From contig DJXI01000054.1 of the NCBI GenBank assembly GCA_002449695.1, positions 34,449 to 42,087 of the forward strand: a DNA stretch of 7,639 bases, read 5' to 3'. Under the pieces are notes generated by a model that had not been told where the DNA came from, searched no databases, and was given only the letters and a program-made list of their open reading frames with translations. Below, one piece after another: positions 1-5,663 of this stretch; the first letter of the stretch is position 1; each line of letters starts with the position of its first letter. This stretch comes from Verrucomicrobia bacterium UBA7008 (GTDB taxonomy: Bacteria; Verrucomicrobiota; Kiritimatiellia; RFP12; UBA1067). The translations under genes and the position numbers were made by a program.

Positions 1-230
1 TCCGCGCGCTCCGCCTGCGTCATGCGCCGGCGGGTGTAGGTGGAGAGCGATTCGAGATAGCGGCGCGATCCCTCCGCGTACACGATGCCCAGCGCGAGAG
101 ACGACTTGCCGCTTCCCGAAACGCCCGCGACACCGACGATCTTCCCGAGCGGAATGTCGATGTCGATGTTCTTGAGGTTGTTCTTCCGTGCCCCGCGCAC
201 CTCGATCGCGGTTGGTCTTTCTTTGCTCAT
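1..230 (-). CDS. UvrA-family ABC ATPase (excinuclease ABC subunit A-like), N-terminal part only
   Basis: The first 76 codons are visible; the rest runs off the left edge. Seen: a UvrA-type start ([19 protein letters not shown], residues 9-27), a Walker A loop GVSGSGKSS at 36-44, and the UvrA stretch [20 protein letters not shown] at 51-70. Family knowledge: UvrA proteins are cytoplasmic ATPases that find bulky DNA lesions for UvrB. The STYTRRR segment differs from the usual SAYARQF of housekeeping UvrA, so I favour a UvrA-like paralogue, some of which are linked to resistance to DNA-binding drugs. This is inference, because the zinc fingers and second ATPase half are not visible. The ATG at 228-230 has AAGG seven bases upstream and suits the family N-terminus. 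An in-frame ATG at 258-260, also with a good AAGG, would add ten residues. The tag fragment lies immediately upstream. Confidence 0.88.
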   Translation of the reverse strand, partial: MSKERPTAIEVRGARKNNLKNIDIDIPLGKIVGVAGVSGSGKSSLALGIVYAEGSRRYLESLSTYTRRRMTQAERA

Positions 231-270
231 GTCTCTACCTTCTTGCCATGTCTGCATCATCTTCTACCTT
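228..270 (-). promoter_or_regulatory. Two stacked ribosome-binding sites and starts for the UvrA-like gene
   Basis: On the minus strand the octamer AAGGTAGA occurs twice (complement of 263-270 and of 234-241). Each copy is followed within a few bases by an in-frame ATG of the UvrA-like frame (258-260 and 228-230). The upstream ATG overlaps the TGA that ends the tag fragment (257-259), giving an ATGA junction typical of translational coupling. Which start is used cannot be settled from sequence; the downstream one fits the family's usual N-terminus. Confidence 0.4.
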
Positions 271-478
271 GAGATCTTCCGTCGAACCGCTCGAACGCGA
301 TGCGGAACGCCGCGCGCTTCTGGATAATCGTGTCCCAGCTCAGGCCGCACTGCAGCACCTCGTACATCAGGTACTCGAAGAGCCTGCGGTCGTTCCGGCA
401 CGGCGTCCCCCACTCCTTGTCGTGGTACGCGCGCTCCAGGTCGTTCAGCTCGAAATATGGGCAGCGTATCTTTTTCAT
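257..478 (-). pseudogene. tag: DNA-3-methyladenine glycosylase I (Tag), 5' fragment
   Basis: Tag removes 3-methyladenine from alkylated DNA in base-excision repair and is about 190 residues long. This frame has only 73 codons and matches Tag for the first ~66. Seen: Cys6 and His19 (of AYHDKEWGTP), which match the first two zinc ligands (Cys4, His17 in E. coli), then RRLFEYLMYE and GLSW, whose Glu40 and Trp48 match the base-recognition residues Glu38 and Trp46. Homology stops after FERFD at about position 280, and seven unrelated codons lead to TGA. The other two thirds, including the second zinc pair, are absent, so it cannot be an active Tag. No Shine-Dalgarno sequence precedes the ATG (AACAAAACA). 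A shifted frame just after the break reads [14 protein letters not shown] and might be a further eroded Tag scrap, but this is weak. The stop overlaps a possible UvrA-like start. A Tag 3' end is found at 5795-5886. Confidence 0.82.
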
Positions 479-487
479 TGTTTTGTT

Positions 488-532
488 TTAGCCGCAAAGA
501 CCGCAAAGACCGCGAAGGAGGTTCTCTTTCAT
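488..532 (-). other. 14-codon mini-ORF made largely of the 9-bp repeat
   Basis: Upstream of the tag fragment a strong GGGAGGAGA (complement of about 545-553) sits five bases before an ATG at 538-540, which opens only three codons (MQS, stop). An overlapping ATG at 530-532 opens MKENLLRGLCGLCG, ending in TAA eight bases before the tag ATG. The peptide's tail is simply the tandem repeat translated. It could be a leader, or more likely the abandoned start of a former gene into which the repeat was copied. The rest of 479-591 shows nothing else I can recognise. Confidence 0.15.
492..518. repeat. Three tandem copies of a 9-bp unit (ccgcaaaga)
   Basis: Two perfect units ccgcaaaga (492-500, 501-509) are followed by a diverged third, ccgcgaagg (510-518). 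From memory, short arrays of this flavour occur dispersed between genes in several environmental bacterial lineages, but I cannot confirm that here. The array occupies the place where the tag fragment's ribosome-binding site would be expected. Confidence 0.6.
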
Positions 533-591
533 GATTGCATTGTTTCTCCTCCCTGTCATACAAGGTGATCGTCTACTGCGCGTCCTCCGAC

Positions 592-894
592 TTAAACTTC
601 CGCAAGAGAGGCCACCAACCCTTCACTGAAGCCGTCAAGGTCTGACATCGTGATGGCTTTTTCGAGGAGAAGGCAATGCAAGTTGAAATGCATTCTCGAA
701 CGTCTCATTTCCGCCTGGACACCGACGCGCCTGATGTCCTGCTTCAGCCGCCTCTCAAGTTTCCAGAACTTCGTAGAAGGCTTCTCTGGGGCGGCGATTA
801 TTGCGGCATACTCATCAAGGAGTGACTGCATGCAGCGCTCTTGCCATTCAGGCAGTCTCTTGCGAAACAGTTTCCAGTCTCTTTCACTTGACAT
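592..894 (-). CDS. Conserved ~100-residue protein of unknown function
   Basis: A 100-residue, charged, probably soluble and mostly helical protein. Characteristic stretches are ERDWKLFRKRLPEWQE (4-19), KFWKLERRLKQD (42-53), VGVQAEMRRSRM (57-68) and the acidic ITMSDLDGFSEGL (81-93). I recall similar small proteins in many anaerobes, where databases sometimes call them 'multidrug transporter'. With no membrane segment visible here, that name looks wrong. Function is unknown. The ATG at 892-894 is preferred over those at 907-909 and 928-930 because GGAG lies nine bases upstream of it and the recognisable part of the family begins at ERDWKLF. GC content is lower than in the flanks (29 of 60 bases at 661-720), pointing to a different origin from the backbone. 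The upstream neighbour ends 43 bases earlier. Confidence 0.75.
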   Translation of the reverse strand: MSSERDWKLFRKRLPEWQERCMQSLLDEYAAIIAAPEKPSTKFWKLERRLKQDIRRVGVQAEMRRSRMHFNLHCLLLEKAITMSDLDGFSEGLVASLAEV

Positions 895-937
895 GATGCC
901 TATCTCCATTAATACTATTCGCAATCGCAATGGGATT

Positions 938-1288
938 TTAATCTGTAGCTATCTCTTTCCCACAGTGAATACACTGAATCGACAGGCGGTTTGCTATTCG
1001 CCTGGCGCAATTGCGGCCTGTGGCGTCGCGTCCCAGCCATTTTGACATGACAAACTTACCGCAGTGCGGGCAGCGTAAATTATTAAATGCATTCAAGGTG
1101 ATGAAATTCATGATCACGCATAACAAGCAAATAACTCCTACAATTCGACGGAGGCTACGATTATCAATATGAACAAAATCAGAAGATGTCGACATAATAG
1201 CGACAAGAAGAAGAACGACCAGCAAACCACATGCGATCGCCACACAACAGCGACGCCATCTCCTGAACTTGTCAAAACCGGTTTTCAT
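938..1288 (-). CDS. Small membrane protein with a C-terminal zinc-ribbon-like domain
   Basis: The 116-residue product has a basic N-terminus (KFRRWRR), two hydrophobic segments at about 13-33 and 48-68, and then a soluble tail holding CPHCGK (Cys73, Cys76) and CIHCGK (Cys106, Cys109). Two CxxC knuckles 30 residues apart are the usual signature of a zinc ribbon. By the positive-inside rule both the basic N-terminus and the ribbon probably face the cytoplasm. I do not recognise the family and assign no function. The ATG has an AGGG about 11 bases upstream, which is rather far. It begins 14 bases after the TSCPD gene ends, so read-through from that operon is likely. It is strikingly AT-rich: 19 of 60 GC at 1081-1140 and 22 of 60 at 1141-1200, against 37 of 60 at 2041-2100, suggesting recent acquisition. 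Confidence 0.7.
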   Translation of the reverse strand: MKTGFDKFRRWRRCCVAIACGLLVVLLLVAIMSTSSDFVHIDNRSLRRIVGVICLLCVIMNFITLNAFNNLRCPHCGKFVMSKWLGRDATGRNCARRIANRLSIQCIHCGKEIATD

Positions 1289-1302
1289 ATTGCTTGCATC
1301 CC

Positions 1303-1554
1303 TTAATCTTGTTGTATCGTGCGCTCCGCCTCAAGCGCGCGGGCGAGCTGATCGGGGCACGAGGTGCCGTTGCGGCACTGCACGCCCTTCAGGAGCGCGA
1401 TGACGTCCTCGACCTTGCGACCGACGACGAGCTTGGCGACGCCCTGCGTGTTGCCGGGGCAGCCGCCCACGAATTCGCACGCCGTCACCACACCGTCCGT
1501 GACCTCGTAGTTGATCGCGCGCGCGCAGGTTCCTGTGGTTTTGTATGTTTTCAT
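1303..1554 (-). CDS. TSCPD-domain protein (TIGR03905-like)
   Basis: An 83-residue protein consisting almost entirely of one TSCPD domain: KTTGTCARAINYEV at 5-18, ACEFVGGCPGNTQGVAKLV at 25-43 and the name-giving NGTSCPDQLARALE at 62-75. Five cysteines (10, 26, 32, 60, 66) are consistent with redox chemistry or metal binding. Family knowledge: the same domain occurs at the C-terminus of some ribonucleotide reductases, but the free-standing form has no settled function. The ATG at 1552-1554 is chosen because AAAGG lies eight bases before it and the domain starts at once; an upstream in-frame start near 1581 would overlap the previous gene. It follows the flavoprotein gene by 16 bases, so the two are probably cotranscribed. 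Confidence 0.88.
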   Translation of the reverse strand: MKTYKTTGTCARAINYEVTDGVVTACEFVGGCPGNTQGVAKLVVGRKVEDVIALLKGVQCRNGTSCPDQLARALEAERTIQQD

Positions 1555-1570
1555 CGTCTCATCCTTTCTT

Positions 1571-2209
1571 TTATCTGACAAAATTGGTGAACACGCCGCT
1601 TTCGTTCGCGGGCGGGAGGATGCCGGCGTCGCGTCCGGCCTTCTGGCACTTCATCACGTAAACCATGTTCCGCGCGAGATTGCGGAGCGTCTGAAGCCCT
1701 TCCGGATCGCCCGGCACGTCGTCCTTGGTGAGCGCGTGAAACTCGTTCCAGTAGCTGCTCCCCACGACGATCATCTGCGAAATGGTCGCGTACTTGTTGA
1801 GCACGTCAAAACTCGCGCTCGTGCCCGCGCGGCGCGCCACGACGATGCCCGCGACGGGCTTGTGATGGAGCGCGGCGTAGCCGTCGGCGCGCATCGTCGA
1901 GAAGAAGAGGCGGTCGAGGAAGCTCTGGATGCGGCCCGACGGATGCGCGTAGTAGACGGGCGAGGCGAAAACGAACCCGTCGGCCGTCTTCGCCTTCTCG
2001 GCGAACGCGTTCACCGCGTCGTTCGCGAAGACGCAGCGCTTCAGCTCGCCGCATTTGCCGCAGGCGATGCAGTCGGCGATCGGCTTAGCTCCGATATCGA
2101 CGATTTCCGTCTCCACGCCCTCGGCGGCGAACGTCTTCGCCATTTCCGCGAGGCCCGCCTTCGTCGAACCGTCGGCATTCCATGATCCGTTCAGCATCAG
2201 CACTTTCAT
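1571..2209 (-). CDS. Iron-sulfur flavoprotein / NADPH-dependent FMN reductase family
   Basis: The 212-residue product has the flavodoxin-like fold of the FMN reductase family. Seen: a first strand and phosphate loop MKVLMLNGSWNADGSTKAGL (1-20) for the FMN phosphate, SPVYYAHPSGRIQSFLDR (83-100) at the flavin site, and a later VARRAGTSASFDVLNKY (124-140). The cysteine cluster CIACGKCGELKRC (Cys47, 50, 53, 59) has the compact spacing of iron-sulfur flavoproteins, in which a 4Fe-4S cluster passes electrons to FMN. It is probably a cytoplasmic electron carrier or reductase; the partner is not shown. AAGGAG seven bases before the ATG is a near-perfect ribosome-binding site, so it is probably well translated. 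The TSCPD gene follows after 16 bases. Simple NAD(P)H:quinone or azo reductase activity is the alternative. Confidence 0.9.
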   Translation of the reverse strand: MKVLMLNGSWNADGSTKAGLAEMAKTFAAEGVETEIVDIGAKPIADCIACGKCGELKRCVFANDAVNAFAEKAKTADGFVFASPVYYAHPSGRIQSFLDRLFFSTMRADGYAALHHKPVAGIVVARRAGTSASFDVLNKYATISQMIVVGSSYWNEFHALTKDDVPGDPEGLQTLRNLARNMVYVMKCQKAGRDAGILPPANESGVFTNFVR

Positions 2210-2264
2210 TTTGTTTCTCCTTCTTGTTTTCGGTTTTCGTGAAATCGTGTCAGTTGAATTTTCT

Positions 2265-2999
2265 CTACGCCCCTCGCGTCACGACCAGCGCCCAGACGAC
2301 GGCGACGACGAGGGCCGGGAGAAGGTTCGCGACGCGGATCTTCTTCTCGTGCCAGAGGATGTTCCAGCCGACGCAGAAGATGAGAACTCCGCCGACGAGG
2401 GAAATCGCGTCCAGGACCTCCGGCGTCATGATCGGACGCAGCAGGCTGGAGGCGAGCGTGATCGACCCTTGAAAAAGCAGAATCGGAATCGCGGAAAACA
2501 GGACGCCCTTCCCAAGCGATGCCGTGAGCGCAATGGTAAAGATTCCGTCCATCACCGACTTGAGATAGAGGAGCGACGGATCGCCCTTGAGACCGTCCTC
2601 AAGCGCGCCGAGTATGGCCATCGCGCCGATGCAGAACGTGAGCGAGGCGGTGACGAAAGCGTCGAGGAACGAGCCGTCCCTTTCGTTGTGCGACACCCGC
2701 TTCAGCCATTCGCCGAAGCGCTCCATCTTTCCGTCGATGTCCAGAAGCTCGCCCGCGACAGCGCCGACGGCGAGCGATATGACGAGCATCAGCGCGCCGC
2801 GCGATTCAAGTGACCCGCCCTCGCCCGACACGAGCATCTTGGAGAACGTTGAACCTGCGCCGATGAACAGGGTGCCCACGGCCATTCCAGATACCAGCGT
2901 CGCCTGTACGCGCTTCGAGATGAACGAGCCGACCGCGAGCCCGATCAGCCCGCCAGTGACAATCGCCCCCGCATTGACGAGTGAACCTATTCCTGTCAT
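2265..2999 (-). CDS. DUF554-family integral membrane protein (YdfK-like)
   Basis: A 244-residue protein, normal length for DUF554. Seen: the family start SLVNAGAIVTGGLIGLAVGS (6-25), the hallmark core FCIGAMAILGALEDGLKGD (122-140) followed by LKSVMDG (146-152), and the ending LVGGVLIFCVGWNIL (201-215). Seven or so hydrophobic stretches (about 5-27, 33-53, 69-87, 111-135, 152-186, 196-214 and 223-241) make it polytopic in the inner membrane. The glycine-rich helices suggest a small-solute transporter or channel, but no substrate is established. The ATG has AAGG about nine bases upstream. It begins 46 bases after hipA ends and ends 55 bases before the flavoprotein gene, so it may be transcribed with hipBA without being functionally tied to it. 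Confidence 0.9.
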   Translation of the reverse strand: MTGIGSLVNAGAIVTGGLIGLAVGSFISKRVQATLVSGMAVGTLFIGAGSTFSKMLVSGEGGSLESRGALMLVISLAVGAVAGELLDIDGKMERFGEWLKRVSHNERDGSFLDAFVTASLTFCIGAMAILGALEDGLKGDPSLLYLKSVMDGIFTIALTASLGKGVLFSAIPILLFQGSITLASSLLRPIMTPEVLDAISLVGGVLIFCVGWNILWHEKKIRVANLLPALVVAVVWALVVTRGA

Positions 3000-3045
3000 T
3001 TTATTCTGCCTTGACCCTTTGATTCCGCTGTCGTCCGTGCCGCGC

Positions 3046-4329
3046 TCATGCCGACGCGAGCCGCTGTGAAAGGACGTCGACGAAGTCTTCGCGCACCTCC
3101 GCCTCCGCCGCGAAGCGCGGCCAGTCGTTCACCGCGCCCTTGACCTCGTCCAGCACGGCGCGCGCCTTGCGTTCGCGCATGTTCGCGAAGCGCGCGCAGG
3201 CAAGGATGTCGTCCTCCGTGATGCCGCTGCGCTTCCCGTTCACGGACATCTGGTGGCGCGAGGTCCAGTCCCCTTCCGGATTGTGCGCGTAGCACACGTC
3301 GTACGCCGGAGCGAGCGACCATTCGCCGCGTCGGTCCATGAGATACGAGATGTTCTTCACGTGGTCGTCGCAGTTCCACGCGAGCACGTTGAACGCCATG
3401 CGCCTGAAGAGCTGCTCGTTCGCCCGCGCGTCGTTCACCACGCGGCGCGTGACGCGGAACGCCTGTTCGTACGAATAGGCGGTGGGATCGTTGAAGTCCA
3501 TGTGGGCGAGCGCCCCAAGCGTCTGCGCATGAAGCTTGCCGCCGTCCGGAAGCCTGTCGAAGCGCCGCGTCATGAAATGCCGCCTGTTCCAGAGTCGGCA
3601 CTCGGTCATCTCGATTCCGGCGGCGCGGGCCATCAGATAGTAGGCGTATTCGACGCGTCCATATCCCCATTTGTCGTCGCCCTCCTTGTCGCCGTTCCCC
3701 GTCAGCCCGTCAAACTTGATGAGCCAGTAGCCGAAGCCTTCGGGAAGCGCAACCTGTCCGGACCTCACCTCGCCCGTCGCCTCGTTCCATCCGATCAGCG
3801 CCTTTGCCCGCGCGCCGCCCGCCGACGACCCGACCTTGAGGATAGACGAATACCGCGTCATGTCCGGCACGAGTTTCGCGACAGTCTCGGAACGCGATTT
3901 CAGCACCTCGTCTGCAAGTTCCGCCAGGGCGTCCACATGGACTTCCTCGGCCGTGGCGTCGGCGTCCAGCATCGCCGGTCTGTATTCAAGGGCTCCCATC
4001 CCGCGGACTCCGGTATAGCATAGCCGCTCGATAGGCGTGAGGCTGTCGGGAAGCCGACCCTGCGCTTTCAGCCAGGCACCAATCACCGCGTTACCGAATT
4101 TGTCGGGAACGGAATCGGACAACATTCCGGGGAGTCCGTGAAACGACCCCTGCGGAAGTGCCGGGAATGAGTATGCGCCGACGCCGACAGGCATCATCAG
4201 CGGCGAAGGCTCAATCCCGGCGTCGCGGAATTCCCTGTCGTACGCAAATGACGCGTAAGGCGTTCCGTCCATGCGCGATGCAACGCCGATGCGCCGCCCC
4301 CACAGAAAAACTTCAACCGCCTCGTTCAT
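3046..4329 (-). CDS. hipA: HipA-family serine/threonine kinase toxin
   Basis: A 427-residue protein, close to E. coli HipA (440). HipA kinases block growth and promote persistence; E. coli HipA phosphorylates glutamyl-tRNA synthetase. Domains seen: the HipA N-terminal subdomain with FHGLPGMLSDSVPDKFGN (63-80) and GALEYRP (112-118); a glycine-rich ATP loop VGSSAGGARAK (166-176); the ATP-contacting lysine in YWLIKFDG (Lys205); the catalytic loop NCDDHVKN with Asp321 and Asn326; and the metal-binding Asp344 in LAPAYDV. All key residues are present, so it should be an active kinase, with the serines of the glycine loop as candidate autophosphorylation sites. The ATG at 4327-4329 is chosen because it overlaps the hipB stop (ATGA) and has GGGGGA four bases upstream; an ATG at 4339-4341 would add four residues. 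Its natural substrate here is unknown. Confidence 0.95.
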   Translation of the reverse strand: MNEAVEVFLWGRRIGVASRMDGTPYASFAYDREFRDAGIEPSPLMMPVGVGAYSFPALPQGSFHGLPGMLSDSVPDKFGNAVIGAWLKAQGRLPDSLTPIERLCYTGVRGMGALEYRPAMLDADATAEEVHVDALAELADEVLKSRSETVAKLVPDMTRYSSILKVGSSAGGARAKALIGWNEATGEVRSGQVALPEGFGYWLIKFDGLTGNGDKEGDDKWGYGRVEYAYYLMARAAGIEMTECRLWNRRHFMTRRFDRLPDGGKLHAQTLGALAHMDFNDPTAYSYEQAFRVTRRVVNDARANEQLFRRMAFNVLAWNCDDHVKNISYLMDRRGEWSLAPAYDVCYAHNPEGDWTSRHQMSVNGKRSGITEDDILACARFANMRERKARAVLDEVKGAVNDWPRFAAEAEVREDFVDVLSQRLASA

Positions 4330-4658
4330 GCAGTCCCCCATTCTTTGGCCGCAACGCTTTTCCGGCGCGCGCGTTTCGGCATTCTGCGATTTTCAAGTAT
4401 GTCCTGCGGCGACAGCTGCACTTCAGGCAGAAGCGTCTCAAAACCGGAAGTAAGACCCAACGCTCCGCAGACGGCAAACAATGCATCTATCCTCACCCCG
4501 CCCGCCCCAATCTCAAGCCTTTCAAGCGTACGTTTAGATACGCCTGCCCGCTGGGCAAGCTCGGATTGCGTCATATTCCGACTCAGCCGAATCTGCGCGA
4601 GCCGCCTTCCCGATTCGCGCAACGCTTCGTCTTCTGTCATTGCAACAGTATACTTCAC
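4326..4658 (-). CDS. hipB: HipB-like antitoxin, XRE-family DNA-binding repressor
   Basis: A 110-residue protein with a Cro/C1-type helix-turn-helix: RRLAQIRLSRNMTQSELAQR (18-37), then AGVSKRTLERLEIG (38-51) carrying the recognition helix, then a dimer-helix region RIDALFAVCGALGL. Family knowledge: HipB dimers bind HipA, keep it inactive and repress their own operon. The start is GTG (4656-4658), with AAGGA six bases upstream; the later ATG at 4638-4640 has no comparable ribosome-binding site. The TGA stop overlaps the hipA ATG by four bases, so the pair is translationally coupled. After the domain there is a basic tail (MPKRARRKSVAAKEW, 93-107) that may contact DNA or HipA. A 9+9 bp inverted repeat just ahead of the ribosome-binding site is a good operator candidate. 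Confidence 0.9.
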   Translation of the reverse strand: MKYTVAMTEDEALRESGRRLAQIRLSRNMTQSELAQRAGVSKRTLERLEIGAGGVRIDALFAVCGALGLTSGFETLLPEVQLSPQDILENRRMPKRARRKSVAAKEWGTA

Positions 4659-4671
4659 AACTATTCCTTTC

Positions 4672-4708
4672 TGGCGAATTAACAGCAGGTCACGCCATCA
4701 ATTCGCCA
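4672..4708. promoter_or_regulatory. Inverted repeat upstream of hipB, candidate autoregulatory operator
   Basis: TGGCGAATT (4672-4680) and AATTCGCCA (4700-4708) form a perfect 9-bp inverted repeat with a 19-bp spacer, in the 98-bp gap between the cyclo-ligase gene and hipB. One arm lies directly against the hipB ribosome-binding site. Reading the minus strand, ATGGCG also recurs inside the spacer as a partial direct repeat. Position and symmetry fit HipB autorepression. In RNA the same arms could fold into a stem beside the ribosome-binding site, which is an alternative mode of control. Confidence 0.5.
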
Positions 4709-4716
4709 TATCAGGC

Positions 4717-4747
4717 ATATTAAATCATATTTCCGCTCGCCGTGCAA
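4717..4747 (-). promoter_or_regulatory. Possible hipBA promoter
   Basis: On the minus strand TTGCAC (4742-4747) could act as a -35 box, with TTAATA 18 bases further on, or TAATAT 19 bases further on, as a -10 box. This would place transcription start near or within the inverted repeat. The boxes are imperfect, and this is offered only because the 98-bp gap needs a promoter somewhere. Confidence 0.2.
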
Positions 4748-4756
4748 GAGGGAATA

Positions 4757-5350
4757 TCACGCCTCGTCGTCGAGCGAATCGTCGATGACGTCGGTGAGCG
4801 GGATGTCGTGCGGCTCCGCCGGAAGATCGTCGACAATCTGGAACGAACAGGCGACGCCGATCTTGACGGCGTCCTTCGGCGCGGCTGCAAGAAGCCGGTC
4901 GTACCAGCCGCCGCCGTAGCCGAGGCGCTTTCCGCCGCGCGTGAACGCCAGTCCGGGAATGATCCACACCGCAACTTTCTTCGACTCCACGATGTCGGCG
5001 TCAACCGGTTCGCGGATGCCCATCGGACCGCACCGCAGGCTCTTTTCGTCCAGCCCCTTCAGCCGCGCAAGCGCGTAAGTCTCGCCGTTCCAGCGCGGCG
5101 CGACCACTTTGACGCCCGCGTGCAGCAGATCCTCGATGTAAGGGTCGATGTTGATTTCGTCGGGCGCGGCAAGATAGACGGCGAGCGGAGAACCCCCGGT
5201 CAGCGGATCGATCCGTTCGCCGATGTCGCCGCGCGCCTTGAGCTTTGCGCAGATGACGGCGTCCGCCGCGGCCTTCTCGCCCGCGCCCATCGCCTTCCGC
5301 CGCGCCTTCATCGCGCGCCGAAGTTCAGCCTTGCTGCCATCGCTGTTCAT
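4757..5350 (-). CDS. 5-formyltetrahydrofolate cyclo-ligase
   Basis: The enzyme converts 5-formyl-THF plus ATP to 5,10-methenyl-THF, returning a storage or side-product folate to the one-carbon pool that feeds purine, methionine and glycine metabolism; it is cytoplasmic. At 197 residues it has normal family length. Seen: the basic N-terminal helix KAELRRAMKARRKAM (7-21), substrate-site region AAPDEINIDPYI (61-72), and the signature PGLAFTRGGKRLGYGGGWYDR (132-152), in which the glycine-rich loop binds ATP phosphates; the late EPHD (179-182) is also conserved. The ATG at 5348-5350 has AAGGGG about four bases upstream; a GTG just before it would add one residue. It lies between barstar and hipB with 61- and 98-base gaps. 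purL, elsewhere in the window, acts in the purine pathway that uses these folates, but the two genes are not adjacent. Confidence 0.95.
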   Translation of the reverse strand: MNSDGSKAELRRAMKARRKAMGAGEKAAADAVICAKLKARGDIGERIDPLTGGSPLAVYLAAPDEINIDPYIEDLLHAGVKVVAPRWNGETYALARLKGLDEKSLRCGPMGIREPVDADIVESKKVAVWIIPGLAFTRGGKRLGYGGGWYDRLLAAAPKDAVKIGVACSFQIVDDLPAEPHDIPLTDVIDDSLDDEA

Positions 5351-5411
5351 CACTCCCCTTTTACGGCCGCGAATAGTCAGGCCCTGTCAATCGCCTGCTC
5401 CTGTTCTCACT

Positions 5412-5663
5412 TCAGCCAAAGACAATCTCAAGCCCCGGGGTGTCGTCGGCGGCGTCCATGCAGACCTGCCGGAACTTCTCCGGCACATGCGCGGAGTTTC
5501 GGAACTCGATCCGCCACGCGCTGCCGTATTCCGTCAGCACGTCATACATGGCGTCAAGATTGCGCCCGTAGTCCGGCGGAACCGGCACGGCGGCGGCGAA
5601 ACGCCTTTGCAGGGCGCAGGGTCTGGACTTCCCTTCCAGATCGACGACAAATGTCTTCTTCAT
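5412..5663 (-). CDS. Barstar-family ribonuclease inhibitor
   Basis: An 83-residue protein, close to barstar (about 90). Barstar blocks the barnase active site with an acidic helix, protecting the cytoplasm. That helix is clear here: YGRNLDAMYDVLTE (32-45), with Asp37 and Asp41 matching barstar Asp35 and Asp39. The start KKTFVVDLEGK and the final strand LEIVFG fit the fold. Between helix and end the sequence is diverged, so the target nuclease may differ from barnase. GGAG lies eight bases before the ATG, which also overlaps the stop of the Nudix fragment (ATGA), so translation may be coupled. No barnase-like or other nuclease gene lies within this window. It may be an orphan immunity gene against a competitor's toxin or guard a nuclease encoded elsewhere. 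Confidence 0.85.
   Translation of the reverse strand: MKKTFVVDLEGKSRPCALQRRFAAAVPVPPDYGRNLDAMYDVLTEYGSAWRIEFRNSAHVPEKFRQVCMDAADDTPGLEIVFG

Noticed and set aside
517..552. GGAGG...CCTCC inverted pair upstream of the tag fragment
   Set aside because: The arms are five bases, 20 or more apart, and one is simply the orphan ribosome-binding site, so no stable structure is supported.
264..563. Minus-strand frame of 99 codons from a TTG start, overlapping the tag fragment
   Set aside because: It runs out of frame through the Tag-coding stretch and has no family resemblance; the Tag frame explains the sequence better.
2055..2813. Plus-strand open frame of 252 codons spanning the flavoprotein start and DUF554
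   Set aside because: It covers parts of two recognised genes and the intergenic gap, and its charged low-complexity product (many Asp/Arg/Glu) matches no family.
3253..4023. Long plus-strand open frame of 256 codons opposite hipA
   Set aside because: It is antisense to a clear HipA with all catalytic motifs. Its sequence is Arg/Val/His-rich with no recognisable domain, as expected of a shadow frame in GC-rich DNA.
5354..5411. CAGGC and GCCTG arms between barstar and the cyclo-ligase gene as a possible terminator
   Set aside because: The stem is only five base pairs with a ten-base loop and no following U-run, too weak to call.
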